DNA from: Citrus sinensis | Taxonomy: Eukaryota; Streptophyta; Magnoliopsida; Sapindales; Rutaceae | NCBI RefSeq assembly: GCF_022201045.2 | Contig: NC_068558.1 | Location: 8,275,501-8,339,500 of the forward strand | DNA length: 64,000 bases | Direction: 5' to 3' | Part shown: positions 26,906-38,488 of the stretch, piece by piece | Position numbering within the stretch: position 1 is the stretch's first letter | Layout: each line of letters opens with the position of its first letter | Notes under the pieces: model-generated | What the model saw: only the letters and a program-made list of their open reading frames with translations | The model's database searches: none | What the model was told of the DNA's origin: nothing | Made by a program: the position numbers and the translations under genes

Positions 26906-27275
26906 GTGTCCTTTAAAAAAAAAATTAACAATTAGTTTCCGGTTAAGAAACTTAGTGGGAGTGTGTAAAGAGCTAAACTTTATAAACCCTATTGCTGTAA
27001 GATTTTTTTTTGTTTATTTTATTTTTTTCCTTTTTTTTGTGCGTCTCCTGGTACTTTTTGATTCGTTTATTTTTGCTCAGCGTGAGAATAAAGAAAACTT
27101 GATAACTTATAATAACAAAATACGAGATAAAGAAACCGACTTTTGTAGCGAGTAAAAAAATAATAATAACAACAATTATTTTTGATTAATTTCAAAAGTA
27201 ATCCAAAATCTAGATAAATTTACAAATAAAATTCCTTACTAGTTCTAAATTTCGGAACTATTTCAAATATAATAT
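26906..27275. other. Intergenic, AT-rich, no gene seen
   Basis: Probable promoter side of the SURP/CCCH gene. It contains T-rich runs and no supported feature. Confidence 0.4.
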
Positions 27276-27778
27276 GGGCTCATTTGGTATACCGGATTGA
27301 ATTGAATTGGATTGGATCAGATTAGATAAGATAGGATTGGATTTGATAATACTGGATTATATATAATACTATGTTGTGTTTAGTATGCCATGAGATTAGC
27401 CAGTAACTAATAATATGTCTTATATATTAATTTATTAAAATCATTGTAAATTTACTTTAAAATGACATGTAATATAATCTAACTTAAATCAATAATTATT
27501 GGTAAATTTATAAAAAAAATACAAAATCTTCCTTTAATTTTTTTTAATATTTAACATATTATAGTTTTTAATCCCATGAATAGTAGAGGACAAAGTTTTA
27601 TCTTAGAAAATGTAATCCCAAAGGTCCCCTTGGGATGAAATTTTACCACTATTGGGATTAAGTGGTGGACCCATTATTGTTATCCTATCTTTACTTTTTT
27701 TACACCAAACATGATATAAGGATTGTTTTACACTAAAATTATCCAATCCATTAATATATAACTAAAACCAAACGGCCC
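27276..27778. mobile_element. PIF/Harbinger-like (Tourist-type) MITE
   Basis: A 503-bp non-coding element begins GGGCTCATTTGGT and ends ACCAAACGGCCC, so the termini are imperfect inverted repeats of the GGGC..TTTGGT type common in Tourist-like MITEs. Subterminal GGATTGGAT words recur inverted near the right end. TAT flanks both ends, compatible with a 3-bp duplication, although PIF elements prefer TTA/TAA, so the class is inference. Confidence 0.6.
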
Positions 27779-27782
27779 TATG

Positions 27783-28056
27783 TGTTGAGTAAATGGTTGG
27801 CTTATACTATTATGTGAAGGACAAAAAAAATCCCCACACCCTGTCTCGCACTATATAAATATAGGTTCTTGGTTTGTAAATTAATTAATGAACAATATTT
27901 GTTTCATTATAACTCATTATTTATTATTTATCACTTTGTGTGTGTGTCAGAGATTCGTGCTGCATCGTAACTGAATTCCAACATAGCCATAACCTAAACT
28001 TAATAATAAGATCTCTTAAGTATTTTGTTTAGTTTAATTTTTTTTTATTTATAACA
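27783..28056 (+). mobile_element. Putative 5' LTR of the decayed Copia element
   Basis: The segment runs from TGTTGAG to TATAACA, holds a TATA-like CTATATAAATATA near 27850, and is followed by CGTTATCAACAC, which resembles the Met-tRNA-type primer binding site of many plant Copia elements. Boundaries are inferred because the 3' LTR is missing. Confidence 0.45.
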
Positions 28057-30750
28057 CGTTATCAACACAATAACGGATTTGACGTGGGCACTTTTAATTT
28101 TTATTATTTGTGCTTATTTATGCTTTTTTAATATTTTATCATTATTATATTTTTATATTGTTGGTTTATTATGTTGTTGATTTAATTATTTATTGTTTAT
28201 AATAATTTTTAATGGCTGGTTTTATAATAACGTCTATATTGTTATTACCTTCGTAATATATTATTATTATGTTAATACAACTTGTTTAACTTATTTATTT
28301 ATATGTCTGGCTTAATCACCTATCAAGTTAATTTTAATTTCAACGAATTAAGATTTGTTTTTGCATATATTTGTCTTTGAATATTATTATTGTAGCCTGA
28401 AGTTTATAACACAAATGAGATGGTGAGAATATGAAGTTCTTACCTCATTAAAATTCAAAACCTAAAGTTCTAAATATATGCATGAAGTCTCTACATATTT
28501 TTTTTTTGTCTGTATTTACATGTTTTATATATTATTGTGATTTTTTTCCTTTGATTATTAATAATAAGATTTTTTGAAAAATGACAAATCCCACAAATCT
28601 ACAAATCCATGCTCTTGAAGTTTCTAGGAAAAAAAAAAAAACTACCTTTCTTAGATGTTAAATACAAAAATGACCTGCAAGCTATGGGCCTGAAAGGCAC
28701 AATAGCAGAAGAAAACAAAGTATTTTTGTAGGAAAAATTAAAGGCTATGATTTTCCTCTAACACCATTTACATGAAAGTCTAAAAGCTAAATATCTAACG
28801 GTGGATCCTCCGTTAACTTTGTTAAATAACCTCAAGGATATATTTAACCACCAGAGAGATATTTTTCTTCAAAAAGCCAAACATGAGAGGTTAAACTTGA
28901 GGTTACAAGACTATGCAAGAGTTTATAATTAGAATTGTACTTTGTTCTGCGTCACCTCATAACTGAAATTGTGTGGTGAAGAAATTATTGATAGATATAT
29001 GTTTGAAAAGACACTTATTAATTTTCATAAATTAAATGTTGACCTATAACAATAATATTAGGAGCATCGATATAGCAAATACCCTGAGTTGATAGCATCT
29101 CTTTTTATTGTTGAGCATAACAATAAGCTCCTGATGAAAAATCATGATTTACGTCCAATTGACTCTTAGGCATTCCTAGAAGCGAATGCAATACACATAC
29201 TAATAGTGGAGATAATCAAAGAGGCAAGCAAGGCCGTAGTTACTTCCATCATGGTGGTCACAGGCATACAGAACAACAAAGCAACAAAATTAGACGCCAC
29301 TAGTAGTGGAACGTCTATAATAAGCATAGTAAAGAAAATTCTGCAGAAAGAAAAATGTTAGGTATGGTGGTGAAAAAATTTGTTATTCTATGTGGAGAAA
29401 AATGTCATTGGTCATGTACCTGCAGTACGGGCAAACATTTGGTAGACGTCTATTAAGCACCCGGGAAAGAGAAAAGAAAATTTTGCACTAATTTAGTCGA
29501 TTACTCAGATCCTGATAATTTGACTCATCTTGGTGTCTTTGATTTCCTTGAAGATACAAAGGGAAAAAACAATCACTTAATTGGTGATTGAAATATCAAT
29601 ATTTTTTAAGCTCTCGTGATTATGCCATAATTATTAAGTTATTAATATGTTAACTTTTATATTTCTATAGTTTCATCAGATATACTCAATGTTTCTATCT
29701 AATCATGATATTTAATTTTGTTTAATATAAGATTATGGATTTTAGAAATAAATTATGTTTTATGGAAACGAAAGCTAGGGATGCACGCTTGGCTGACAGT
29801 GCAACCAGACACACTATTCTTCAAGATAAAAAATATTTCTTGGAGATAAATTATTAAGGAAAAATGAACATTATATATGTTCCTATAGACTTGATAGAAG
29901 GCTCCGGATGAGTTATACTGTTATTGGCAAGTGGAACAAAATTAATAATGCAAATGTGTTATATTTAATAAGATCCAAAGAATTTGCTAAGCTTTAAAGA
30001 TATTTGTCAAAATGGATGTCACATTGAGACTTTAAATAAAAATAATGTGGAATATCTCTGCATTACTAAAAATGTCTCAAGAAATAAGTACTTATTAGAA
30101 AAGCTCTCAGTATTCTCATCAGAATTGTATTACACAATCATAAATGCAGTTGGAAGCTACACAGTGTTGTGGCATGATCACCTTGGATATCTTAGATCTA
30201 CAATGATGTATATAATTATTAAAAATTCGCATGGACATCTATTAAAGGATTAGAAGTTTCTATTGTCCAATGAGAATGTTTGTACTGCTTGCTCACAAGA
30301 AAAATTTGTTGTTAGACCATCCCTTTCTAAGGTTGGTCATGAATATCTATTATTTTTACAAAGAGCTCAAGCAGATATGTGTAGATCAATCCATCCATCT
30401 AGTGGACCATTTCCTTACTTTATGGTTTTGATTGATGCATCTGCATAGTGGTCAAATGTTTGTTTGTTGTCTCCTCGCAATGCTACATTTCCAAAATTGT
30501 TTGCCCAAATTATAAGATTAAAAGCACAAATTTCAGATTATCCAATCAAAATCATGCGTTTAGATAATGCTGGTGAATTTACATCTAAGACATTTGATAA
30601 ATCCTATACATCAGTAGGTATTGATGTTGAGCATCTGGTTCCACATGTATTTACACAAAATGGATTGGTAGAATCATTAATTAAATAGTCACAGATAATT
30701 GCAAAACCTTTACCAATATCTATATAGGATCATATTATTTTACATGTTGT
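28057..30750 (+). mobile_element. Decayed Ty1/Copia retrotransposon, gag to integrase, 3' truncated
   Basis: Translated pieces in changing frames match Copia polyprotein order. A gag-like start lies at 28581 (MTNPTNLQIHALEV), a remnant of the CCHC knuckle near 29390, a GAG-pre-integrase segment at 29984-30253 (WHDHLGYLRSTMM), and integrase core pieces at 30263-30688 (SSGPFPYFMVLIDAS, IMRLDNAGEFTS, HTQNG-like QNGLVESLIK). Many frameshifts and stops make it non-functional. Homology stops at about 30745, where an inverted LTR of another family begins. Reverse transcriptase and RNase H are absent. Confidence 0.88.
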
Positions 30751-33290
30751 TGTTGTGTAAATTTTATTGAACCCACAAGTGCACGAATCTATTTAGAGTA
30801 GATTAACGGTGACGAGTGTCGATCCCATGAGGAGGTGAGTTTTAATTATGTGTAGAGTTAATTTTCTAAGTGGGTTGTTAGATTTGTGGTGAAAGTGATT
30901 TAAACTATCCTAAAATTTAAATTAGAATAATGGGAATAAATTAAAGTGAAAACTATTGAAATGAAGCGCTTGCATCTCTGAATTTGCACTCAACATGCAC
31001 CATGAGCTTAATATTCCTTATTAGTGCCAATTAAATTATGAATCTCATTCCAATAAATATGGTGCTAAGTGTTTCTCGTGCCAAATAGTAATAACATTAC
31101 ACTAGGGAAACAATTATACCAGTGTAATATATAGATAAGATTATTATTATCTGTCGACGAAATGTCAAAATATCCACAAATTTTAGAGGGGAAGAGAAAG
31201 TAAATTTACCAAATTAAATCCATGGAACATGTTGAGACCTCACCTTCAACCAAAGTTTGAAAGAAAATTAGCTACTCATAATTGAACTGAGTAAAATGAA
31301 AATTGATTAAAATACGTAGAAAATACAAGATAGAGAAGAAATTACAGAAAATAGAGGTCAAAAATGGAATTAGGGGTGTCAAATTAGGGGGAGCCCCATA
31401 TTTATAGATATAATGAGTAAATTATGGTCATTGAATTAAAACAATTTGGACGCTCAGGATCGTGACATGTGACAAGTTCTGATTAGATAGAACACATCAT
31501 TAGGGTTGTCATTCCGTGTATATGCATGTATCGTACGCACTTTTTTTCGGTCCACTAACATACTGCCACGTCACCAGTCAACGCCACATCAGTATTTTAG
31601 TTTAACAGGATTGTGATACATCATTAGTCAAGCCACGTCATCAGTCAACGCCACATAAGCAGTCGATGCCACATTATTCATCCAATCGAATGCTGCCACG
31701 TCATTGGTCAATGCCACGTCATCATACCGTATATGTGAACAATATCGTGAACAGTACCGTGTTAACATATATGTTTCCATAATATTGATTTTGATGATAA
31801 CAAACAAGATTAAGAATGATTAATCTTTTAAGCTCAAATTATTTTTTATACTTTTTAAATAAATAATTATTTTTACATTATAAATGTTTTATATTTAATG
31901 GAAAAATGATTTTATGAAATTGATTTTTTTATTCTTTTTAAATAAATCATTATTTTCACATTATAAATGTTTCATATTTAATGGAAAAATGATTTTATGA
32001 AATTGGTTATTTTTCAAAGTTTATGATTTAATTGAAAGAATTTTGAAAACTTTGAAATAAACAAGTATTGCTTGAATTTTTGATAAAGGACTTATTTGAA
32101 AAGTGTCATAGCATTTTTGGCTATATTATAATTTCAAAAAGTTTTGGGATTAACAAAGCATTACTTAGAAATTCTGAAATTGGACCTATTTGTAAAGTTT
32201 TATAACGTTTTGGGTCATACTATAGTTTCATAAAGTTTTGGGGTCAAACTAAAAATTTAGGAAAATTTTCACTGTAGCAGGTTACTGTAGCATCCGGCTT
32301 ACCGGATATAAAAACCAGAAAACCGAATATTGGGCAAAATGTATCCAGAACGAAAACGGCTTATCGGATTTCGTAATCGGCAAGCCGGTTAGTCAAAATT
32401 CAAAATTGTGGCTGTAACGATAACATTAAGCGGCTAACCGGATGTCTATAAACGGCAAGCTGGTTATGACCAAAATGTGCATAACGGCTAGTTTTTGAGT
32501 TCAAACTATATAAACTCAAAACCAATTTATTTTTGTAAATCCAAGCAAGCAAGAACAAGTGCACACAACATATATTGAGCTTCAACTTCGTGAATCATCA
32601 TTCATTAAATCATCTTTGTTCTTCAATTTCTATATCCACTCTTAAAGTGAGATTGATTGTTGTATTTTTCATTTCTCATTAAATTGTGAGAGTACAAGTG
32701 TGAGAAACACTTGGAGTGAAGAGATTGGAGAGATAATCTCTTGTTGTAAAGGTTTATTGACACCTTGAAGTCAATTGTAAACGTTTGAAGCCTTGGAAAG
32801 GCTTGGATAGTGAAATCCTCAAGCCCGGTGTGCTTGGAGGCGTGGACGTAGCCGGGGATTGCCGAACCACGTAAAAATCTTTGAGTTTGCTTTCTCTTCC
32901 CTTACTCATTTATTATTGTGCTTTCATTGAATTTATTGTTTTCGAATTTATTAAGGCATTAGATTGGATTTGTGGTGGTTTGCTTAGCTTAATTTTTAAA
33001 ATCCCAATTCACCCCCCCTCTTGGATTGCCTAGTTAGTATTTCATACCATATATGTGAACAGTGCCGTTTATCCTTTTATGCTCCTCCTAAGGTTTTCGA
33101 CTGTCCTGAGTTCAAAATTGATGTTCGTTTTGTTATATGATCTCTCGTTCATTGTGAAATGACCATGATATCCCCTAAAATACATAAAATACTTAATTAT
33201 AATAAAACACACATAATTAAATCATAAGGGACTTAAATACATAAAAATATGGATGTTAGTGAGATTTGGAGTGTAAAATAACGATCAAAG
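30751..33290 (-). mobile_element. Inverted LTR copy (same family as 34163-35513), split by a nested LTR
   Basis: The sequence from TGTTGTGTAAATTTTATTG is the reverse complement of the right end of the 34163-35513 LTR. Further blocks match in inverted order: GGGATCGACACTCG-type words, a leader-like GGAGCCCC block near 31390, the CCACGTCA cluster at 31566-31721, and the TTTTATGCTCCTCCTAAGG block near 33070. Homology fades near 33290, so the distal LTR end is lost or diverged. It truncates the Copia element to its left. Positions ~31772-33048 are a separate insertion. No matching 5-bp duplication was found. Confidence 0.72.
31772..33048 (+). mobile_element. Nested LTR-like insertion (SIRE-type Copia solo LTR)
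   Basis: The insertion starts TGTTTCCATAATATTG and ends near CCCCCCCTCTTGGATTGCC...ATTTCA, wording typical of the 3' end of SIRE/Maximus-type LTRs. CATATATG is repeated at both ends (31766-31773 and 33048-33055), compatible with a target duplication, but TA-rich flanks leave the exact ends uncertain. It interrupts the inverted LTR, whose halves resume on either side. An 83-bp tandem duplication lies inside at about 31851-32016. No coding sequence is present. Confidence 0.62.
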
Positions 33291-33695
33291 AGGTAGCCTA
33301 CATCTCGGTTATGAAATTGAATTTAAGTATTGGATTGATTGAGTGTGTAATGAATTACAATTTAAGATAATTTGCAAATTTAGTTTGATTACGTAAATTT
33401 GTGAAGATAAATAAAGAAAACAAATTAAATTTTTTAATTAAGAAAAATAGAGTTTTAAGTGTATTTAATTGAATATCGGTTATAAAAAATAGTATTTTAG
33501 TTTATACTTTAAATTGCATGTTAAATATCTAAATTACCATTGTGATATCAACAATTAACATTTTTGTGGAGGGTTGATACAAATTACAAATTTAGAGTGA
33601 AAATTTAAACAAAGTTAAATTTTTATAATTTTTTTTATATAATAGAGCAAACTTACGGTGAATGGTTGATAATTTCTCTTTTGTTTTAAAATTTA
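33291..33695. other. AT-rich spacer between transposons, nothing recognised
   Basis: No ORF, repeat end or RNA gene is evident. It may be the diverged remainder of the LTR to its left or old host sequence. Confidence 0.4.
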
Positions 33696-35819
33696 GGGAA
33701 ATTATCATCTATATACCCTTAAATGACACTAGTATCAAACGGGCTACAACATTTTTTAAGTATATAACTCTCATACCCTAAGTTGACAAAACACTTCTGC
33801 CGTCCATCAATCCGTTAACTGCCGTTTGCAAGCACTGACATCATAAGGGTAATCTAGTTTTTTTTAAAAAAGATATGTCATCCCATTTACCTACTAAAAA
33901 ATGACATGTCATATGATATATATTGATAAAAATGACATGTTATCCCATTTATTGGATAATTGTTAATAATTGCTATAAAAAAAAGCTATTTTACAACCGA
34001 ATCTACTCCTATAAAATTTAACCTAAATTTTTGAAGATCTACTCCTCCAAGCTCCAACTGAAATTTTTTATGGTATAAAATATATAATTGAAAATAATAT
34101 GTTGTTAATAAATTTTTATGGTATAATATGAATATTTTTTACGGATAATTGTTAATAATATGTGTTGAGAGCTAGAAAATGTATATTTATAAAGGAGAAA
34201 ATCGTCATTTTACACTACAAGTTTTACTAACACCTTTACTTTTATGAATTTAACCTTCTTTTGATTTAATTCTGTGTGTTTTATTTTAATTAAGTATTTT
34301 ATGTATTTTAGGAGCATCGTAGTCATTTCATAATAAACGAGAGATCAGATGGCAAAACGGACATCACTTTTGAACTCAGGACGGTCGAAAACCTTAGGAG
34401 GAGCATAAAAGGAAAAATGGTACTATTCACATGTACGGTACTGTATACGTTACTGTTCACGGCACTGTTCACATAGACGGATCGATGACGTGGCATTGAC
34501 CGATGATGTGGCATTGACTGATGAGGTGTCACGATCCTGTTGGACTAAAATTCTTATGTACTGTTGATGGTGACGTGGCAGCATATCAGTGGACCAAAAA
34601 TCTCGCGTACGGTACATGCATCACACAGGATTATTTTCAATCAAACCGTGTCACTGTTCACCCGGGTCAAACCGTGTCACTGTTCATCTGCGTGGTCAAA
34701 CCGCGTACTGTTCACGCATACTGTTGACTGATGACGTGGTGAAATCCTGAGCGTCCAAACTGTTTTTAATCTGATGGCCACAATTTACTCAATGTATCTA
34801 TAAAAAAAGGGCCTCCCCCCTTAATTTGATATCTATGAATCCATTTTTGGAATCCATTTTCTGTAATTCCTTCTCCATCTTGTATTTTCTTTGTATTTTA
34901 ATAAATTTTCATTTTGCCCCTAATCTAATTATGAGTGGCTAATTTTCTTTCAAGCTTGGGTTGAAGGTGAAGTCTCAACATGTGTCATGACCTTTATTTG
35001 GTAAATTTATTTTCTCTTCCCCTCTAGTTTTTGTGGATGTTTTGACTTCTCGTCGACAAATAATACTAATCTTGTCTAGTACCGCATTGGTTTTACCGGC
35101 TCCCTAGTACAAGATTATTATTATTTGGCACGATAAGCCCTTGGCACCATATTGATTAGAATGTGGTTCATGAGGTGTGGATTCCCCCCTCATGATTTAA
35201 TTGGTATTAATAAGGAATATTTAGCTCATGATGCATGTTGATACGGATCCAGATACCCAAGTACGTCATTTCAATAGATTTCTCTTCAATTTATTCTTGT
35301 CATTTCAATTCCAATTTTAGAATTTATTCTCGCCATTTTAATTTAAGTTTTAGCATATTCCAAATCATTTCCACCACAAATCCAATCACCCATTTACAAA
35401 ATTAATTCTACACACAATTAAAATCCACTTCCTCGTGGGATCGACACTCGTCACAATTAATCTATATTACAATAGATTCGTGCGCTTGCGAGTTCAATAA
35501 AATTTGCACAACAATATGTACCATTAATAATTCATATTTTTTTAATAAAAAATGTATTGTTAATAACAAAATAAAAAAAAATTGTTTATTGAAAATTTAC
35601 GTTAATTTTTAGTGTAAATTTAGCTTTTTACCGCATTTTGAGTTTCAAGGATAAAATAGTCAATTTGCCACAATTCTGTTAAATTTATAATGGAAGTTAA
35701 TAGATTGGTGGACGGCATAAATGTTTTCTCAACTTAGGGTATACAAGTAATATACTTAAAAAGTGTTGTAGCACATTTAATACTGGTGTCATTTAAGGCT
35801 ATTTGGCTGATAATTTCTC
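33696..35819 (+). mobile_element. Mutator-type MITE, family 2, copy 1, split by a solo LTR
   Basis: The element starts GGGAAATTATCA and ends CTGATAATTTCTC. The flanking 9-bp direct repeats are perfect: TAAAATTTA at 33687-33695 and at 35820-35828. Removing the inserted LTR plus its 5-bp duplication (34163-35518) leaves 768 bp, almost exactly the 765 bp of copy 2 at 35959-36723. Arms share words such as ACCCTAAGTTGACAAAA and the inverse TCAACTTAGGGTAT. It is non-coding. Mutator-type class is inferred from long TIRs and the 9-bp duplication. Confidence 0.86.
34163..35513 (+). mobile_element. Solo LTR inside family-2 MITE
   Basis: A 1351-bp unit runs from TGTTGAGAGC to TTTGCACAACA, with TG...CA ends and TGTTG/CAACA terminal inverted repeats. 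It is flanked by a perfect 5-bp duplication ATATG (34158-34162 and 35514-35518), the hallmark of LTR-retrotransposon integration. No internal gag or pol remains, so it fits a solo LTR produced by LTR-LTR recombination. The central part carries three exact TGACGTGG boxes (34486, 34571, 34732) and repeated ACTGTTCAC words. ORFs over it are shadows of these repeats. Confidence 0.84.
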
Positions 35820-35958
35820 TAAAATTTAACATGTTAAATTTTAAATTATCCTTGTGATGTTGTAACTTTTCAACCGAAGCTAACAATTTGGTCAGATGAT
35901 GCATATTAAAAATTTAAGTTAAATGAATAATATAACTTAAAAATATTATAATATTTTA

Positions 35959-36723
35959 GGGAAATTATCAGTTATATACCCTTAAATGACACCAGTATCA
36001 AACGTGCTACAACACTTTTCGCTTATATCACTCGTATACCCTAAGTTGACAAAAGAGTTCTGGCATCCACTTTTCCATTTACTACCGTTAAGAATTTAAC
36101 AAAATTTGAGCAAAATGACTATTTTACCCTTTAAACTCAAAATGAGGTAAAAAAATAAATTTACCTTGAAAATTAATGTAAATTTTTAATACATAATTTT
36201 TTTTATTTTGTTATTAATAATACATTTTTTTATTAAAAAAATATGAATTATTAATTGTACATATTATTAATAATTATCCATAAAAAATATTCATCTTATA
36301 CCATAAAAAATTATTAACAATATATTATTTACAATTATACATATTATACCATAAAAAATTTAAGTTTGGGCTTGGAGAAGTAGATCTTCAATAATTTAGG
36401 TTAAATTTTGAAGGAGTAGATTCAGTTGTAAAGTAACTTTGTTTTTAGCAATTATTAACAATTATCTGATAAATGGGATGACATGTCATTTTTATCAAAA
36501 TATATCATATGCCATGTCATTTTACTAGGTAAATGGGATGATATGTCTTTTTTTAAAAAAACTAGATTACCCTTATGACGTCAGCGCTCGCAAACGGCAG
36601 TTAACGGATTGGTGGACGGCAGAAGTGTTTTGTCAACTTAGGGTATACGAATGATATACTTGAAAAATATTGTAGCACGTTTGATATTGTTGTTATTTAA
36701 GGGTATATGGCTGATAATTTTCT
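35959..36723 (-). mobile_element. Mutator-type MITE, family 2, copy 2
   Basis: An intact 765-bp sibling of the split element at 33696-35819, in opposite orientation. It starts GGGAAATTATCAG and ends CTGATAATTTTCT. The 9-bp duplication AATATTTTA is perfect (35950-35958 and 36724-36732). Only about 130 bp separates the two siblings. It ends roughly 240 bp before the likely transcription start of the SPIRAL1-like gene, so it sits in or beside that promoter. Confidence 0.88.
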
Positions 36724-36959
36724 AATATTTTATAATAACAGAGTAATTTAAGAATTGACAGCTGATAATTTACTAATAACTAATTTGAAAATGAAATTAA
36801 AAATTTGGCAACTGAAATTTCGAAAAAAAAAAAAAATCAAAAGTGGATGGGCCCGCCAGCGATGTCATACACATAAGGAAACGATCACATATACGTGGGG
36901 CCCACATGATTTTGAATGCTCACTACGTTAAAATCCCACTCTCTCCTTCCCTCATTTTG

Positions 36960-37310
36960 CTTCAGATCTGATCCAAGCAGCACACAGCACTCACGCAGGG
37001 CAAGAATCGGGTGAGTGAGCGAGCGAGCAAGCGAGCTAATTCTTTTCTTTTAATTTTTCGTTATATTTTCCCGTCCTTTCTCGGCTACCAAACAGAATTT
37101 TAGGTTTTCAGATTTGTTTATTTTACATTTTTTTTCCAAGTTTATCTGATTTGATCTGTTCTCTGGCTGTTTTAAAACCACATTTCATCATTAGGCATAC
37201 TTCTGTGAGGATAAAAACCTTAGATGTCCATATCAAAAAATAGCATGCTTAATTTAATGTTTTGATGTTGATTTTAAGGCTTGGTTTTGCTTAGATTATC
37301 TGATAATGAC

Positions 37311-37395
<85 letters not shown>

Positions 37396-37872
37396 TGCTA
37401 TAATTTTATGTTGATTTTAGGTTTACGTTGCTCTTTAAGGCTTAGATTACTTCTGTTTTCTTAAATAAAAATTCATTAAATTAATGCCTCATGTAGATTT
37501 TTATTTGATACTTTGGTTGTTTGTGGGGAAACCTTACAAATTCTTATTTGATCTGGCTCTTTTGTATCTTCCGATGCGGCAGGAAAATTTTGGATGTCAT
37601 TTGCTTTTCATAATTTTGTTGTTTTTCTTGATCTTTTTTGGATCTAGTTTTTGTAAAATTTTACATCAGGGCTAATGATTAGAGGAACTATCTTAAGTTT
37701 GAGCCAGGCTGGGTTAGTCTTTGAAGACTTGTTTATGCCCTAATTTCATGTTACATCAACTCTGGAATGTTGGTTGAAATTTGTAGTGGCTAACACTTGC
37801 GTTGCATTTACTTCTGTTGCAAAATTAGTGCAGGATCTAGGATTTGTTAGATAAAAGTTCAAGAGAGAGATT
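36960..37872 (+). other. 5' UTR exon and leader intron of the SPIRAL1-like gene
   Basis: A leader exon ends ATCGG|GTGAGTG at 37010-37011, and the acceptor TTAGTGCAG ends at 37833, 39 nt before the ATG at 37873. The leader intron is therefore about 823 nt and contains the TTA microsatellite. The transcription start near 36960 is a guess. Long leader introns in plants often enhance expression, but that is not shown here. Confidence 0.7.
37313..37393. repeat. (TTA)27 microsatellite
   Basis: An 81-bp perfect trinucleotide array of 27 TTA units inside the leader intron of the SPIRAL1-like gene. No interruption is seen, so it is probably highly polymorphic. Confidence 0.97.
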
Positions 37873-38488
37873 ATGGGTCGTGGAGTCAGCAGCGGTGGAG
37901 GACAAAGTTCTTTGGGGTACCTTTTTGGAACCGGAGAGGCTTCTCCGGCAAAACCCACTCCGAAAACTACCGAAGTTCCTCGGAGCCAAGTTGAGCCTGC
38001 AAACACTGGAGCTTCTCAAAATGCTACCACAGCTGCACCAGCAGCAGCACCACCTGCAGAACCACCTGCAGAAGTCAATAAGCAGATTCCAGCTGGAGTT
38101 CCAGGGAACAATGCCAACAACTATTTTCGCGCTGATGGGCAGAACTGTGGCAATTTCCTCACTGTATGATCTTAGTTATAACCGTCTTCTGTTACTTGAT
38201 ATGTGTTGTGTATCAAATCATTACTAAACTTCATATTTTTAACCCACTTGCATTTCTTCTACTGGTGCAAGCATGTATCATTTGGCTTATTATTTTAAAT
38301 AAAGATTAATTTTCATGTAAAGATTAATATCACATTTGCATCTTTCTAATGTATGTTTTCAGACACACGAGTTTCATTTGATGTTTGATATCTTTTCTTT
38401 TTGACAGGATCGTCCTACAACTAAGGTGCATGCGGCCCCTGGTGGAGGATCTTCCTTGGATTACCTGTTTGGCGGTAATGAAAAATGA
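37873..38488 (+). CDS. SP1L: SPIRAL1-like microtubule plus-end protein
   Basis: Two coding exons, 37873-38163 and 38408-38488, encode 123 aa, about the length of Arabidopsis SPR1 (119 aa). Both hallmark repeats are present: an N-terminal MGRGVSSGGGQSSLGYLFG and a C-terminal GGGSSLDYLFGG, with the conserved block QNCGNFLTDRP...KVHAAPGG between them. The middle is Ala/Pro/Thr-rich and disordered. Known: SPR1 and SP1L proteins bind cortical microtubule plus ends and are needed for straight anisotropic cell growth. The N-terminus reads closest to SP1L1/SP1L2, but the paralogue cannot be fixed by eye. The leader is spliced, and a MITE lies just upstream of the promoter. Confidence 0.95.

Noticed and set aside
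34323-34727. ORFs with repeated His/Arg/Pro or Val/Asn/Ser units in both strands
   Set aside because: They arise from repeated ACTGTTCAC and GACGTGG words inside the solo LTR.
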